Shown in pieces: positions 24,815 through 33,658 of a DNA stretch of 64,000 nucleotides. Under the pieces are notes generated by a model that did no database searches, was not told the origin of the DNA, and worked only from the letters and a program-made list of their open reading frames with translations. The stretch's first letter is position 1. Every line of letters begins with the position of its first letter. Position numbers and translations under genes: made by a program. Source of the DNA: Mangrovimicrobium sp033283325 (lineage in GTDB: Bacteria; Pseudomonadota; Gammaproteobacteria; Pseudomonadales; Halieaceae); NCBI GenBank assembly GCA_033283325.1, contig JAWMQO010000003.1:62001-126000 (forward strand). Reading direction: 5' to 3'.

Positions 24815-25764
24815 TACCCCTCCAGCGTCAGGCAGGTCTGCGCCAGTTTCTTTTTGTCGTCGAGAGTCTTCATCACGGCAGCGGCGAGCACGCAGTGCAT
24901 GCCGAGGCGTTCTATATCCGCTGCCAGTGTAGCGTCACTGCTGTCGATGACGAAATAGTCGACCAGGCCCGGATAGTGCTTCGCGTAATGTTCTGCCACC
25001 CCCAATGCCGTCACCGGCAACTGCAGTTCCTGCATCATCTTGGCCGCGGGGCCCTTGATCGCCAGCCCGGCCACGATTGGCGACACCACGATGACCGGCA
25101 CGGCAGCCTCCCCGATGGCCCGCCACAGTCCCGGCACCTGCAGGATGGGGTCGATGCTGACAAAGGGATTGGAGGGGCATATGACGATACGCTCCAGCGC
25201 GGGGTCATCCAGCAGCGCCATGACAGCAGGGTTTGCCCGGGCCGTCTCGATACCGGAAAAACGGAAGCCGCTGACAGCGGGTTCACAGCGCCGGCGCACG
25301 AAATAGTGCTGGAAGGGCAGTTCGCCTTCGTCGGTCGCCACCACCGTACGCACCGGCTGGTCACTCATCGGGTGAATATGGCTGGCGATCCCGAAGGCCT
25401 CCGCCAGCATCGCGGTGAGCTCAGCCAGGGCGCGGCCGGCAGCCAGTTCCGCGCTGCGCCGCAGGTGGGTGGCGATATCCCGATCGCCGAGGCGAAACCA
25501 GGTTTCCCCACCGAGTTCTTCGAGCGCGTCCATCACCGTCCAGCTCTCGCCGGCCAGGCCCCAGCCCAGCTCCCGGTTCGCCCGGTCGGCGAGGGTATAT
25601 AAAAGTGTATCGATATCCGGGCAGATGGTGAGCCCCAGGTGCTCGAAATCGTCGCCCGTGTTGACCATTACGTGCAAGTGCCCGGGCGGGAGAACCCGGT
25701 CCAGTCCCAGCGAGAGCTTGGCGCCGCCGACACCCCCGGAGATGGCGAGGACCTTCCCCGCCAT
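24814..25764 (-). CDS. cofD: 2-phospho-L-lactate transferase CofD/FbiA
   Basis: 316 residues from the ATG giving MAGKVLAISGGVGGAKLSLGL, which overlaps the cofE stop as TGATG; the longer frame upstream lies inside cofE. CofD transfers the activated phospho-acid to FO, giving F420-0 or dehydro-F420-0. Family motifs are SGGVGGAKL at the N-terminus, VNTGDDFEHLGL, CPSNPFVSIDPIL and VSPIVAGLAIKGPAAKMM. It is the third gene of the operon. Confidence 0.95.
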   Translation of the reverse strand: MAGKVLAISGGVGGAKLSLGLDRVLPPGHLHVMVNTGDDFEHLGLTICPDIDTLLYTLADRANRELGWGLAGESWTVMDALEELGGETWFRLGDRDIATHLRRSAELAAGRALAELTAMLAEAFGIASHIHPMSDQPVRTVVATDEGELPFQHYFVRRRCEPAVSGFRFSGIETARANPAVMALLDDPALERIVICPSNPFVSIDPILQVPGLWRAIGEAAVPVIVVSPIVAGLAIKGPAAKMMQELQLPVTALGVAEHYAKHYPGLVDYFVIDSSDATLAADIERLGMHCVLAAAVMKTLDDKKKLAQTCLTLEG

Positions 25765-26558
25765 CAGCGAAACAGGTCCATGCCGCGCTCGCGCAACAGG
25801 AGGCGGGAGCCATCGGCCGTTTCCGGCAGGTTGGCCCCGCGTACCAGCACCACCGGGCAACCCTCGGCGGCCTGGCCCATCACCAGCGACGCCGCCGCGG
25901 CCAGTTCATCCGCGACAGCCGGCATGGTCACTTCCAGCCGGTTGCCGAACAGGTCTTCCTCGCCGACCTGGTCCCGGACAGGCGCGAAACCGGCGACGCC
26001 GATGGCGATACCCACGGTGCCCACCCGCCAGGCACGGCCGGCACTGTCGTTGATCAGCACCTGTGGCGCGACCCCCGTGAGCCCGGCCAGGCCCTCGCGC
26101 AGGCACTGCGCCGAGTGGTCCGGCGACTCCGGCAGCAGGAGAACCTGCGGGTCCTCGGGGTCGTTCTTTATATTGGAGCGGTCGATACCGGCGTTGGCGT
26201 GCACGTAGCCGTTGCGGTGCTCGACGATGATCACCCCGGGGCGGACCCGCAGTACTTCCCGACTCTCGTCGAGGATCAGTTGCACCAGCCGGGGGTCCTT
26301 GTCCGCACGACCGGCTACATCGACAGCTTCAGGGGAGGGCTCGACCGTCGCCAGGCGCACGTAGCGATTCTCCGCCTTGGAAACGATTTTCTGCGCCACC
26401 ACCAACACATCGCCCGCCTGCAGTTGCAACTCGTTGGCGCGCAGTACCCCGGCCAGCACTGCGGCGAGGTCATCACCGGGGCTGACCAGGGGGAAATCCC
26501 GCAGGGGGATCAGTTGCAGGGTGCCGCTTACCACCTGGGGAGAGGGATCAGTGCTCAC
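25764..26558 (-). CDS. cofE: F420-0:gamma-glutamyl ligase CofE
   Basis: 264 residues. CofE adds the first glutamates to F420-0 using GTP. Recognisable segments are GDVLVVAQKIVSKAENR, ANAGIDRSNI and INDSAGRAWRVGTVGIAIGVAG. Actinobacterial FbiB has an additional C-terminal FMN reductase domain of about 200 residues; that domain is absent here. It overlaps fno by 11 bases and cofD by 1 base. Confidence 0.95.
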   Translation of the reverse strand: MSTDPSPQVVSGTLQLIPLRDFPLVSPGDDLAAVLAGVLRANELQLQAGDVLVVAQKIVSKAENRYVRLATVEPSPEAVDVAGRADKDPRLVQLILDESREVLRVRPGVIIVEHRNGYVHANAGIDRSNIKNDPEDPQVLLLPESPDHSAQCLREGLAGLTGVAPQVLINDSAGRAWRVGTVGIAIGVAGFAPVRDQVGEEDLFGNRLEVTMPAVADELAAAASLVMGQAAEGCPVVLVRGANLPETADGSRLLLRERGMDLFR

Positions 26559-27231
26559 CGAGGCCGGTAATGCGAATACCGGCGTGGCACTTGTACTGCT
26601 TGTTGATAACGATCAGTACCGAGGTCAGGGCCTCCGCCGCCGCCGCATTGTTGATCATGCCAGCGTGGAAACCGCGCATACCTGCCGCCTCGACCAGTTC
26701 GATCACCGCCTGCCGCGCCTCACGGTCATTGCCACAGACGAGGACGTCGCAATCCGGGGCTTCGGCTTCCTGCAGGCCCGCAGCGGGGACATTCTGGAAA
26801 GCCGAGACCACCCGCACCTCTTCGCCCAGCAAGGCCTGGGCGATCTGCCCCGCGCTGCCGCCTTCGGGCAACTGGACCCGGGCAACCTTCGGCGGCACCA
26901 GGGGTACGGTCACATCGATAAGGATCTTACCGGCCAAGGCGGGCTGAACAGACTCCAGCGTGGCGACCTGGTGACTGAATGGCACGGTCAGGGTCACTAT
27001 CTCAGCCGCCTGCGCCGCGCCCAGGTTGTCCATGGCTTCCACGGAAACGGCGCCGATGCCGCGCTCGGCCATGACCTCGTGGAGATCAGCCACCGCGGCC
27101 TCGGCCTTTTCCTGGGTTCGCGAGCCGATGATCACCCGGTAACCGGCCTGGGCCCAACGCTGAGCCAGGCCGGTACCGAGGTCTCCGGTACCACCGAGAA
27201 TCGCCAGAATGGGTTTGTTGTCTGCTGCCAT
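26548..27231 (-). CDS. fno: F420-dependent NADP reductase (Fno)
   Basis: 227 residues. The N-terminal nucleotide-binding motif GGTGDLGTGLAQRWAQAG is followed by GSRTQEKAE, as in F420H2:NADP oxidoreductases. The sequence NNAAAAEALTSVLIVINKQYK near the C-terminus is typical of Fno. It exchanges hydride between NADPH and F420, so it can charge the cofactor made by the rest of the operon. First gene of a four-gene operon with overlaps throughout. Confidence 0.9.
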   Translation of the reverse strand: MAADNKPILAILGGTGDLGTGLAQRWAQAGYRVIIGSRTQEKAEAAVADLHEVMAERGIGAVSVEAMDNLGAAQAAEIVTLTVPFSHQVATLESVQPALAGKILIDVTVPLVPPKVARVQLPEGGSAGQIAQALLGEEVRVVSAFQNVPAAGLQEAEAPDCDVLVCGNDREARQAVIELVEAAGMRGFHAGMINNAAAAEALTSVLIVINKQYKCHAGIRITGLGEH

Positions 27232-27325
27232 TGCGTCATAGTCCTCTTAGCCGGGGCCAACACCAGCATTGGCCAGCACCGCGAGGCATCTTAGGTAAAT
27301 CGCCCCGCCGCCACAAGTTCTCCCC

Positions 27326-27344
27326 AACGCAGCTATGCTGCGTT
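27326..27344. repeat. Short perfect inverted repeat in the fno/DUF1631 divergent region
   Basis: AACGCAGC TAT GCTGCGTT forms an 8-bp stem with a 3-base loop, followed on the plus strand by TTCCC. It may be an operator or a weak terminator. A TATACT at 27367-27372 could serve the DUF1631 gene but lacks a clear -35. Confidence 0.45.
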
Positions 27345-27431
27345 TTCCCAGTACAGATAATAAGGATATACTCGCTGCAATCATCGGCGCCCCCATAGAA
27401 GCCGGCCGAGAGGAATAGTAGTAAGTCACCG

Positions 27432-30400
27432 ATGCCCCAACCCCAGGTCAAGCTAGAGGAACAGCCGGCGCTGCTGGTGTTGGACGATGGCGCGAAACTC
27501 GCCGGTGACTGCAGTTCCATCGAGGAACTGCTATTCCAGATGTCGCGGGTCAAACTGCTGGCCGGCACCAGCGCCAGCGGCCGGGTGCGCCTCCACCAGG
27601 GCATGCACGCCCAACTGCGGCTGACCCAGCAGCAGGAACTGCAGGAACTCCCCGTCACCATCGCCAGCATTGTCGAAGGCAAGCTGGAATTGCAGGCGCG
27701 CGAGCCCGAGGGTGAAGTCGCCAGCGCCTGGCGCGACAAATTCTCCCGCCGGCCACTTCCGCCCCTGCGCCCTTCCAGCCTGAACGCCGCCAACGTGGAG
27801 TACACGCGTCTGCTCCGCAGTTTCCACCAAGGCGCCGTCCAGCAACTGGAGTCCCTGCTGCCCGAGGCGCTCGACGGCATCCACAACGACCTGCTGACCC
27901 TGGGCCACCGGGTCAAACCCCGCGGCGACTCCCGGAACAACGTCTACAACGCGGCAGTGGGCATCGGCGGCAACCGGGAAGCCATCATCGAGATGATGCT
28001 TGAGAAGGTCGAGCAATACTTCCAGGCACTGGTGCCGGGCGCCGGGGAAGATGAGTTCTGGCAGCAGGAGATCGACAAGGCGGAGGAACTCGATCTCGTC
28101 GACCTCGATGAATTCGAAGGCCACCTCGCCTTCAACCGCACCGTCGCGCTGGCGGAGGAACAGTACCGCGTCGAGTTGGAGGCCCTGACCATCCGCCTGG
28201 CCAGGCTATTGGACGCCGACCCCCTGCGGGTGCGCGTGCCGATTCACGCCCGACAGCTTTGCCGCGCCTTCCAGTTGGCCATCGAGCCCATCGAGGTCGC
28301 CCCCGAGGCGGCACCTGTCATCTACGAGTTTTTCTCCCAGCACCTGATTCGCCCGCTGAAAGAGTACTACGCACAGCTCAACCGGAAGCTGGAAGAGGCC
28401 GGCATCGAGCCGGAGATCGAGACCCGCATCCGCACCAAGGGTTCACTGCTCAACCGGGCTGCGCGGCAGCCGGGAAAGCCCCCGGCGGCCGAAACGGCAC
28501 CGCCACCGCCACCCCCCCCGAAGCCGGAGCAGGAAAAAGCCGGTGCGCCCGGTTCAGAGCCACCCAGTGGATTCGCCTCGCGCGTAGGCGCCGGCATTCG
28601 CAATTTCAATATCTACAGGTCGGTGGTCGATGCGCTGAATTTCCGCCGCGAGGCGCAGGGTCTCGCCGATGGCGAGGAGATCGCCGCGGGCGTGCCCCTG
28701 AGTGGCACCTGGGAAGGGGCGACGGTTCCCAGTGTGCAGCTCGATATATCGCGGCTCGCCGATGCCAACACCATCGCCTCGGCGCTACAGCACCTGCAAC
28801 ACGACCAGCGGGCGCGAACCGCTCTGCAGCAGGCCAACTCCCTGCGCGAATACCTCGCCAGCCAGCGCGAGCAGATCAGCGCGCTGCGCGACAGCAGCGG
28901 CCTCACCATGGAGAGCCTCAACCAGCTCGACATGGTCGACGACCTGTTCAGCACCATCAAATCCCACATCGACCTGGCAGCGGAACTGCAGGCCTCCCTG
29001 GCCAACCTGCAAATCCCCCTGGCCCGCCTGGCACTGCTGGACCAGCAATTTTTTGTCGACTCGGGTCACGCGGCACGGGCGGTCGTGGACCGACTCGCCA
29101 GCCTGAGCAGTTCCGCCAACTTCCCCAACCGTGCGCTGGAAACCCGCATCAACCGGGTGGTCGAGAATATCGTCGACAATTACCAGAGCGACGAGGCGGT
29201 ATTCAGCCAGGCCCTGGAAGAGCTCGACAAACTCAGCGAGCAACAGGACCGGGCGCTGTCGCGCAACATCGAGCGGGTGGTCAAAATCCAGGAGGGCCAG
29301 GAGAAAGTCCAGCAGGCCCGACTCGCAGTCAACGCCGCCATCAACCAGCGCATCCAGCCGCCCGCCGCGCCGCGGGTCCTGCTCGATCTGGTGGAATCCG
29401 GCTGGCGCGACCTGCTGGTACTCACCCACGTACGCGAAGGTGTCGAAAGCGCGACCTGGCAGGATCACCTGAAGACCCTCGACCAGCTGGTTCGCTGGCT
29501 GGAGGACCGCCAGTCCAGCGACAGCAACGAAGACCAGATCATGCAGCGCAGCCTGGAGGCGGAATCGCTGATCGAACTGATCGACCAGCAGCTCTCCGCG
29601 GCGCTGCCCACCAACGTACACTACCAGCCGGTGCTGGCGGAGCTGCGCGGCATCTTCGCCGGCAGTCGCAGTGTCGAGGCCACGGAGATCAGCGGCGAGT
29701 TCGGCGGCGAGCTGGAATCGCCCGAGCGGTTGCGGGCACGGGTGGAGGAACTCCCGCGCCTGCGCCGCTGGGTGAAGCGGGTCGAGCAACTCCAGGCGGA
29801 CAGCTGGCTCACCTACATGGGCGGCGACGGCAAGAAGCGGCGGATGCAGCTGGCCTGGATCAGCCCGGCGCGGGACCGCTTCATCTTCGTCAACGAGCGC
29901 GGCCAGAAGATCGCCGACCTCAGCGCCATCCAGCTGGCGCGCAAACTGAGCCAGGGCGTGCAGCCGCCGGCGCCGGCGGACCGCCTGCCGGTGGTCGACA
30001 AGAGCATGTACCAGACCCTGGAGCATGTGCAGAAAACCCTCAGCTTCAGCCGCAACCACGACAGCCTGACCCGCCTGATCAACCGCGAGACCTTCCTCGA
30101 GCAGATGAACCGCGCCCTGCGTCACGCCCGGCAGAAAAACTCCCAGCACGCAGTGCTCTACCTGGACATCGACAAGTTCGAGCTGGTCAACGAGGTTTTC
30201 GACCAGGTCAACGGCGACGAAGTGCTGGCGGAATTCAGCCGGCTGCTGGCGCAGTTGCACGGCAAGAAAACCTCCACCGCGCGCCTTGAGGGCGACCACT
30301 TCGGCATCCTCTTGCTGGACCGCGACATGGATGCAGCCTGGCAGGTCGCCGAGAAAGTGCGCTCGGATATCGAGGGCAGCAGTGTCGAGATCGAGGGCGA

Positions 30401-31358
30401 GGCGGTCACCTTCACCGTCTCCATCGGCATCGCGCCGATCGTCGAATACAGCCCTACGGTGGAGGAAGTGCTGAACAACGCCCGCGGCGCGGTCAACCAG
30501 GCCAAGGCCATGGGCCGCAACCAGGTGCGCCGCTTCGAGGCGGACCAGAACCAGGCGGCGCTCTATCGCGACAGCAAGAGCCGTACCCGCCAGGATCTCG
30601 AGCACGCCCTGGCCACCGACCGCTTCATGCTTCGCGCCCAGCCCATCATCCAGGTGGCGGTCAACGGCAAGCAGGCGGTTGGGCGGCACTTTGAACTGCT
30701 GCTGGGCCTGACCAATCCCGACGGCAGCATCAGCTCGCCGCAGGAATTCATCCAGAGCGCAGAGCGCTACGGCTTCATGAACCTTGTGGATCGCTGGGTC
30801 GTGCGCGAGGCCTTCAGCTGGGTCAGCGAGCTGATGGACGCGCAGAAGGAAGTGCCCTTCCTCGCCATCAACCTCTCCGGCAGCAGCGTGACCGACGACG
30901 AGTTTCTCGAGTACCTGCTGGAGCAGATCTCGGAATTCGGGGTGGGCACCAGCCGTATCTGCTTCGAGATCACCGAGACCGGCACCATCACCAACCTGGT
31001 GAAGGCCGCCGACTTCGTCCGCGCCTTCCGCAATATCGGCTGCAAGTTTTCCATCGACGACTTCGGCACCGGGCTGGCCAGCCACAACTACCTGCGCGAA
31101 CTGCCGGTGGACTACGTAAAGATCGACGGCACCTTCATCACCGGGGTTCACCAGAACCGCGCCGATTACGCCATGGCGCGTTCGATCAACGATCTGGCGC
31201 ATTTTCTCGGCCAGGAAACCATCGCCGAGTCGGTGGAGAACGACGAGATCATCGCCAAGCTGGAGGAGATAGGCGTAGACTATCTCCAGGGCTGGGGCGT
31301 CGCGCTGCCGCGCCCGCTGCCGGAAATCGCCGCGGAACTCTCCAGCATCGTCAAGTAA
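27432..31358 (+). CDS. DUF1631 protein with degenerate GGDEF and EAL domains
   Basis: 1308 residues. The first ~860 match the DUF1631 type: mostly helical, with a proline-rich linker (PPPPPPP near residue 358) and no membrane segment. A GGDEF-like domain follows (about 870-1035), but its signature is EGDHF near residue 953, so diguanylate cyclase activity is unlikely. The C-terminal EAL domain (about 1045-1300) keeps FELLLGL, FEITET, IDDFGTG, YVKIDG, ETIAESVE and DYLQGW, so c-di-GMP hydrolysis is plausible, perhaps tuned by nucleotide binding to the dead GGDEF. The role of the DUF1631 part is unknown. It is divergent from the F420 operon. Confidence 0.85.
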   Translation: MPQPQVKLEEQPALLVLDDGAKLAGDCSSIEELLFQMSRVKLLAGTSASGRVRLHQGMHAQLRLTQQQELQELPVTIASIVEGKLELQAREPEGEVASAWRDKFSRRPLPPLRPSSLNAANVEYTRLLRSFHQGAVQQLESLLPEALDGIHNDLLTLGHRVKPRGDSRNNVYNAAVGIGGNREAIIEMMLEKVEQYFQALVPGAGEDEFWQQEIDKAEELDLVDLDEFEGHLAFNRTVALAEEQYRVELEALTIRLARLLDADPLRVRVPIHARQLCRAFQLAIEPIEVAPEAAPVIYEFFSQHLIRPLKEYYAQLNRKLEEAGIEPEIETRIRTKGSLLNRAARQPGKPPAAETAPPPPPPPKPEQEKAGAPGSEPPSGFASRVGAGIRNFNIYRSVVDALNFRREAQGLADGEEIAAGVPLSGTWEGATVPSVQLDISRLADANTIASALQHLQHDQRARTALQQANSLREYLASQREQISALRDSSGLTMESLNQLDMVDDLFSTIKSHIDLAAELQASLANLQIPLARLALLDQQFFVDSGHAARAVVDRLASLSSSANFPNRALETRINRVVENIVDNYQSDEAVFSQALEELDKLSEQQDRALSRNIERVVKIQEGQEKVQQARLAVNAAINQRIQPPAAPRVLLDLVESGWRDLLVLTHVREGVESATWQDHLKTLDQLVRWLEDRQSSDSNEDQIMQRSLEAESLIELIDQQLSAALPTNVHYQPVLAELRGIFAGSRSVEATEISGEFGGELESPERLRARVEELPRLRRWVKRVEQLQADSWLTYMGGDGKKRRMQLAWISPARDRFIFVNERGQKIADLSAIQLARKLSQGVQPPAPADRLPVVDKSMYQTLEHVQKTLSFSRNHDSLTRLINRETFLEQMNRALRHARQKNSQHAVLYLDIDKFELVNEVFDQVNGDEVLAEFSRLLAQLHGKKTSTARLEGDHFGILLLDRDMDAAWQVAEKVRSDIEGSSVEIEGEAVTFTVSIGIAPIVEYSPTVEEVLNNARGAVNQAKAMGRNQVRRFEADQNQAALYRDSKSRTRQDLEHALATDRFMLRAQPIIQVAVNGKQAVGRHFELLLGLTNPDGSISSPQEFIQSAERYGFMNLVDRWVVREAFSWVSELMDAQKEVPFLAINLSGSSVTDDEFLEYLLEQISEFGVGTSRICFEITETGTITNLVKAADFVRAFRNIGCKFSIDDFGTGLASHNYLRELPVDYVKIDGTFITGVHQNRADYAMARSINDLAHFLGQETIAESVENDEIIAKLEEIGVDYLQGWGVALPRPLPEIAAELSSIVK

Positions 31359-31390
31359 AGGCCCGGCGCGGGCGAATTCCCGCGGCAAAC

Positions 31391-31433
31391 TTGATCGAGA
31401 TCAAGGTACAGCACTGTAAAGAAAGGCTACACT
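31391..31433 (+). promoter_or_regulatory. FNR/ANR box with class II promoter spacing
   Basis: TTGAT CGAG ATCAA at 31391-31404 is a perfect FNR/ANR palindrome. A -10-like TACACT follows at 31428-31433, putting the predicted start near 31439 and the box centre near -41.5, the classic activating position. It precedes the Yip1-family gene and the cbb3 oxidase genes. Confidence 0.75.
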
Positions 31434-31521
31434 GTGTTCGTGCAATGCCGGACTTCGCGGGTTTGATCTATACTCACTCCCAGCGGCTATGACAACGGTA
31501 GTTCAGGGGGAACATACACCG

Positions 31522-32130
31522 ATGATCCAACATACCTTTGGCTTGCTGGTAAGGCCTGATGCCCAGTGGCGGCAGATTGCCGAACTGCCCGAGAAGTCAT
31601 TCCGCACCCTGCTCCTTTACCCCTGGCTGCTGGCGATCATTCCCGCCGTGGCCTGGTATTTCGGCACAACGCGGATCGGCTGGACGGTGGCGGGCGGTGA
31701 CCCGCTCTACCTGACCCGGGAGAGCGCCTTCACTATCTGCATCCTGTTTTACCTGGTGCAGGTCGTCTGCCTGGCTGTAATCGGCTACTTCATCCACTGG
31801 ATGTCGGACACCTACGGTGCGCCTTCCAGCACGGTCAAGGGCGTCATTGTCGCCTCGCTGGCCGCAACGCCGATGTTCCTTGCCGGGGCGGTGGGCTTCT
31901 ACCCGATCCTCTGGCTGGACCTGCTGATCGGCATTGTCGCCGTCTGCTGGGCCGTGTACCTGATGTACCTGGGAATCCCGATCATCATGCACATTCCCGA
32001 GGAGCGCGGCTTCCTGTTTTCGAGCGCGGTCATGGGTGTCGCGCTGGTGATGATGATCTGCCTGATGGTGGGCTCGGTCATTCTCTGGGATTTCGGCGCT
32101 GCGCCGGCTTTCGTCGACCACGCGCCCTGA
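31522..32130 (+). CDS. Yip1-family inner-membrane protein
   Basis: 202 residues from the ATG giving MIQHTFGLLVRPDAQW, chosen for the AGGGGGA upstream; an ATG 33 bases earlier lacks a binding site. About five membrane segments follow. The N-terminal pattern of a short helix, then RPDAQWRQIAE is typical of bacterial Yip1 proteins. Function is unknown. It stands between an FNR-type promoter and ccoN on the same strand (76-base gap), so it may be co-induced with the oxidase under low oxygen. Confidence 0.8.
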   Translation: MIQHTFGLLVRPDAQWRQIAELPEKSFRTLLLYPWLLAIIPAVAWYFGTTRIGWTVAGGDPLYLTRESAFTICILFYLVQVVCLAVIGYFIHWMSDTYGAPSSTVKGVIVASLAATPMFLAGAVGFYPILWLDLLIGIVAVCWAVYLMYLGIPIIMHIPEERGFLFSSAVMGVALVMMICLMVGSVILWDFGAAPAFVDHAP

Positions 32131-32206
32131 CACCATCTAACTGGCTCGGCCGGCGGCCTCCGACTTGCCCGGCGGGGCCGATGTGAACTTCAATCGGAAC
32201 TGAACC

Positions 32207-33643
32207 ATGAGTGAGCTCAACGCAGCACTGGAACACCCGACCTACAACTACAAGGTCGTCAGGCAGTTTGCCATCATGACGGTGGTCTGGGGTGTGGTGG
32301 GAATGCTGGTCGGCGTGGTCATCGCTGCCCAGCTGGCATGGCCGCAGCTTAACCCGGGGCTGGAGTGGTTCCACTTCGGCCGCCTGCGCCCCCTGCATAC
32401 CAACGCCGTGATTTTCGCCTTCGGTGGCTGCGCCCTGTTTGCCACTTCCTATTATGTCGTACAGCGGACCTGCCAGACCCGGCTCTTCTCTGACAAGCTC
32501 GCCGCGTTCACCTTCTGGGGCTGGCAAACGGTCATCGTACTGGCTGCCATCACCCTGCCGATGGGGATCACCACGAGCAAGGAGTACGCCGAGCTGGAAT
32601 GGCCCATCGACCTGCTGATCGCAGTGGTGTGGGTAGCCTACGCCATCGTATTCTTCGGCACCGTCGCCAAGCGCACCATCCACCATATCTATGTCGCCAA
32701 CTGGTTCTATGGCGCGTTCATCGTCACCGTGGCGATCCTGCACATTCTCAACAGCATGGAAATGCCGGTTAGCCTGACCAAGTCCTACTCCGCCTATGCC
32801 GGTGCCGTGGACGCCATGGTGCAGTGGTGGTACGGGCACAACGCGGTGGGCTTTTTCCTGACCGCGGGCTTCCTCGGCATCATGTACTACTTCGTGCCGA
32901 AGCAGGCGGGGCGACCGGTCTACTCCTACCGCCTGTCCATCGTTCACTTCTGGGCGCTGGTGGCGGTGTACATCTGGGCCGGCCCGCACCACCTGCACTA
33001 CACCGCGCTGCCCGACTGGGCGCAAAGCCTGGGCATGGTGATGTCACTGATCCTGCTGGCGCCCTCCTGGGGCGGCATGATCAACGGCATCATGACCCTC
33101 TCAGGCGCGTGGCACAAGCTGCGCACCGACCCGATCCTGCGCTTCCTGGTGGTGAGCCTGTCCTTCTACGGCATGTCCACCTTCGAGGGGCCGATGATGT
33201 CGATCAAGACGGTCAACGCGCTGTCCCACTACACGGACTGGACCATCGGCCACGTGCACTCCGGCGCGCTGGGCTGGGTGGCGATGATCTCCATCGGCGC
33301 GATCTACCACCTGATTCCGATCCTGTTCAACAAGGAGCGCATGTACAGCGTGGAGCTGATCAACCTGCACTTCTGGATGTCGACCATCGGCACCGTGCTG
33401 TACATCGCCTCCATGTGGGTGAACGGCATCATGCAGGGCCTGATGTGGCGCGCCTACAACCAGGACGGCACGCTGACTTACAGCTTCGTGGAGTCGGTCG
33501 CGGCCAGCTACCCCGGTTACATCGTGCGGGTACTGGGCGGCGCGATATTCCTCGGCGGGATGTTCGTCATGGCCTACAACGTGTATATGACCGCCCGGCG
33601 CAACGTAGCGGCGCAGCCGGCAGCGGCCGGCAGTGCAGCCTGA
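32207..33643 (+). CDS. ccoN: cbb3-type cytochrome c oxidase subunit I
   Basis: 478 residues with about 12 membrane segments. The heme-copper centre is recognisable: the first low-spin heme ligand in RPLHTNAVIFAF, Cu-B ligands in WYGHNAVGFFLT and GPHHLHYTALP, and the heme pair in HYTDWTIGHVHSGALGW. CcoN reduces oxygen to water and pumps protons with high oxygen affinity. It is the first of ccoNOQP. Confidence 0.97.
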   Translation: MSELNAALEHPTYNYKVVRQFAIMTVVWGVVGMLVGVVIAAQLAWPQLNPGLEWFHFGRLRPLHTNAVIFAFGGCALFATSYYVVQRTCQTRLFSDKLAAFTFWGWQTVIVLAAITLPMGITTSKEYAELEWPIDLLIAVVWVAYAIVFFGTVAKRTIHHIYVANWFYGAFIVTVAILHILNSMEMPVSLTKSYSAYAGAVDAMVQWWYGHNAVGFFLTAGFLGIMYYFVPKQAGRPVYSYRLSIVHFWALVAVYIWAGPHHLHYTALPDWAQSLGMVMSLILLAPSWGGMINGIMTLSGAWHKLRTDPILRFLVVSLSFYGMSTFEGPMMSIKTVNALSHYTDWTIGHVHSGALGWVAMISIGAIYHLIPILFNKERMYSVELINLHFWMSTIGTVLYIASMWVNGIMQGLMWRAYNQDGTLTYSFVESVAASYPGYIVRVLGGAIFLGGMFVMAYNVYMTARRNVAAQPAAAGSAA

Positions 33644-33658
33644 GGAGCCTGTAAGACA

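Noticed and set aside
28785..31388. 867-codon open frame on the minus strand
   Set aside because: It is antisense to the DUF1631-GGDEF-EAL gene, whose plus-strand frame has clear domain motifs. High GC content leaves long antisense frames open.
31469..31474. TATACT as a second promoter for the Yip1 gene
   Set aside because: No acceptable -35 lies 16-18 bases upstream; the FNR-linked TACACT fits better.
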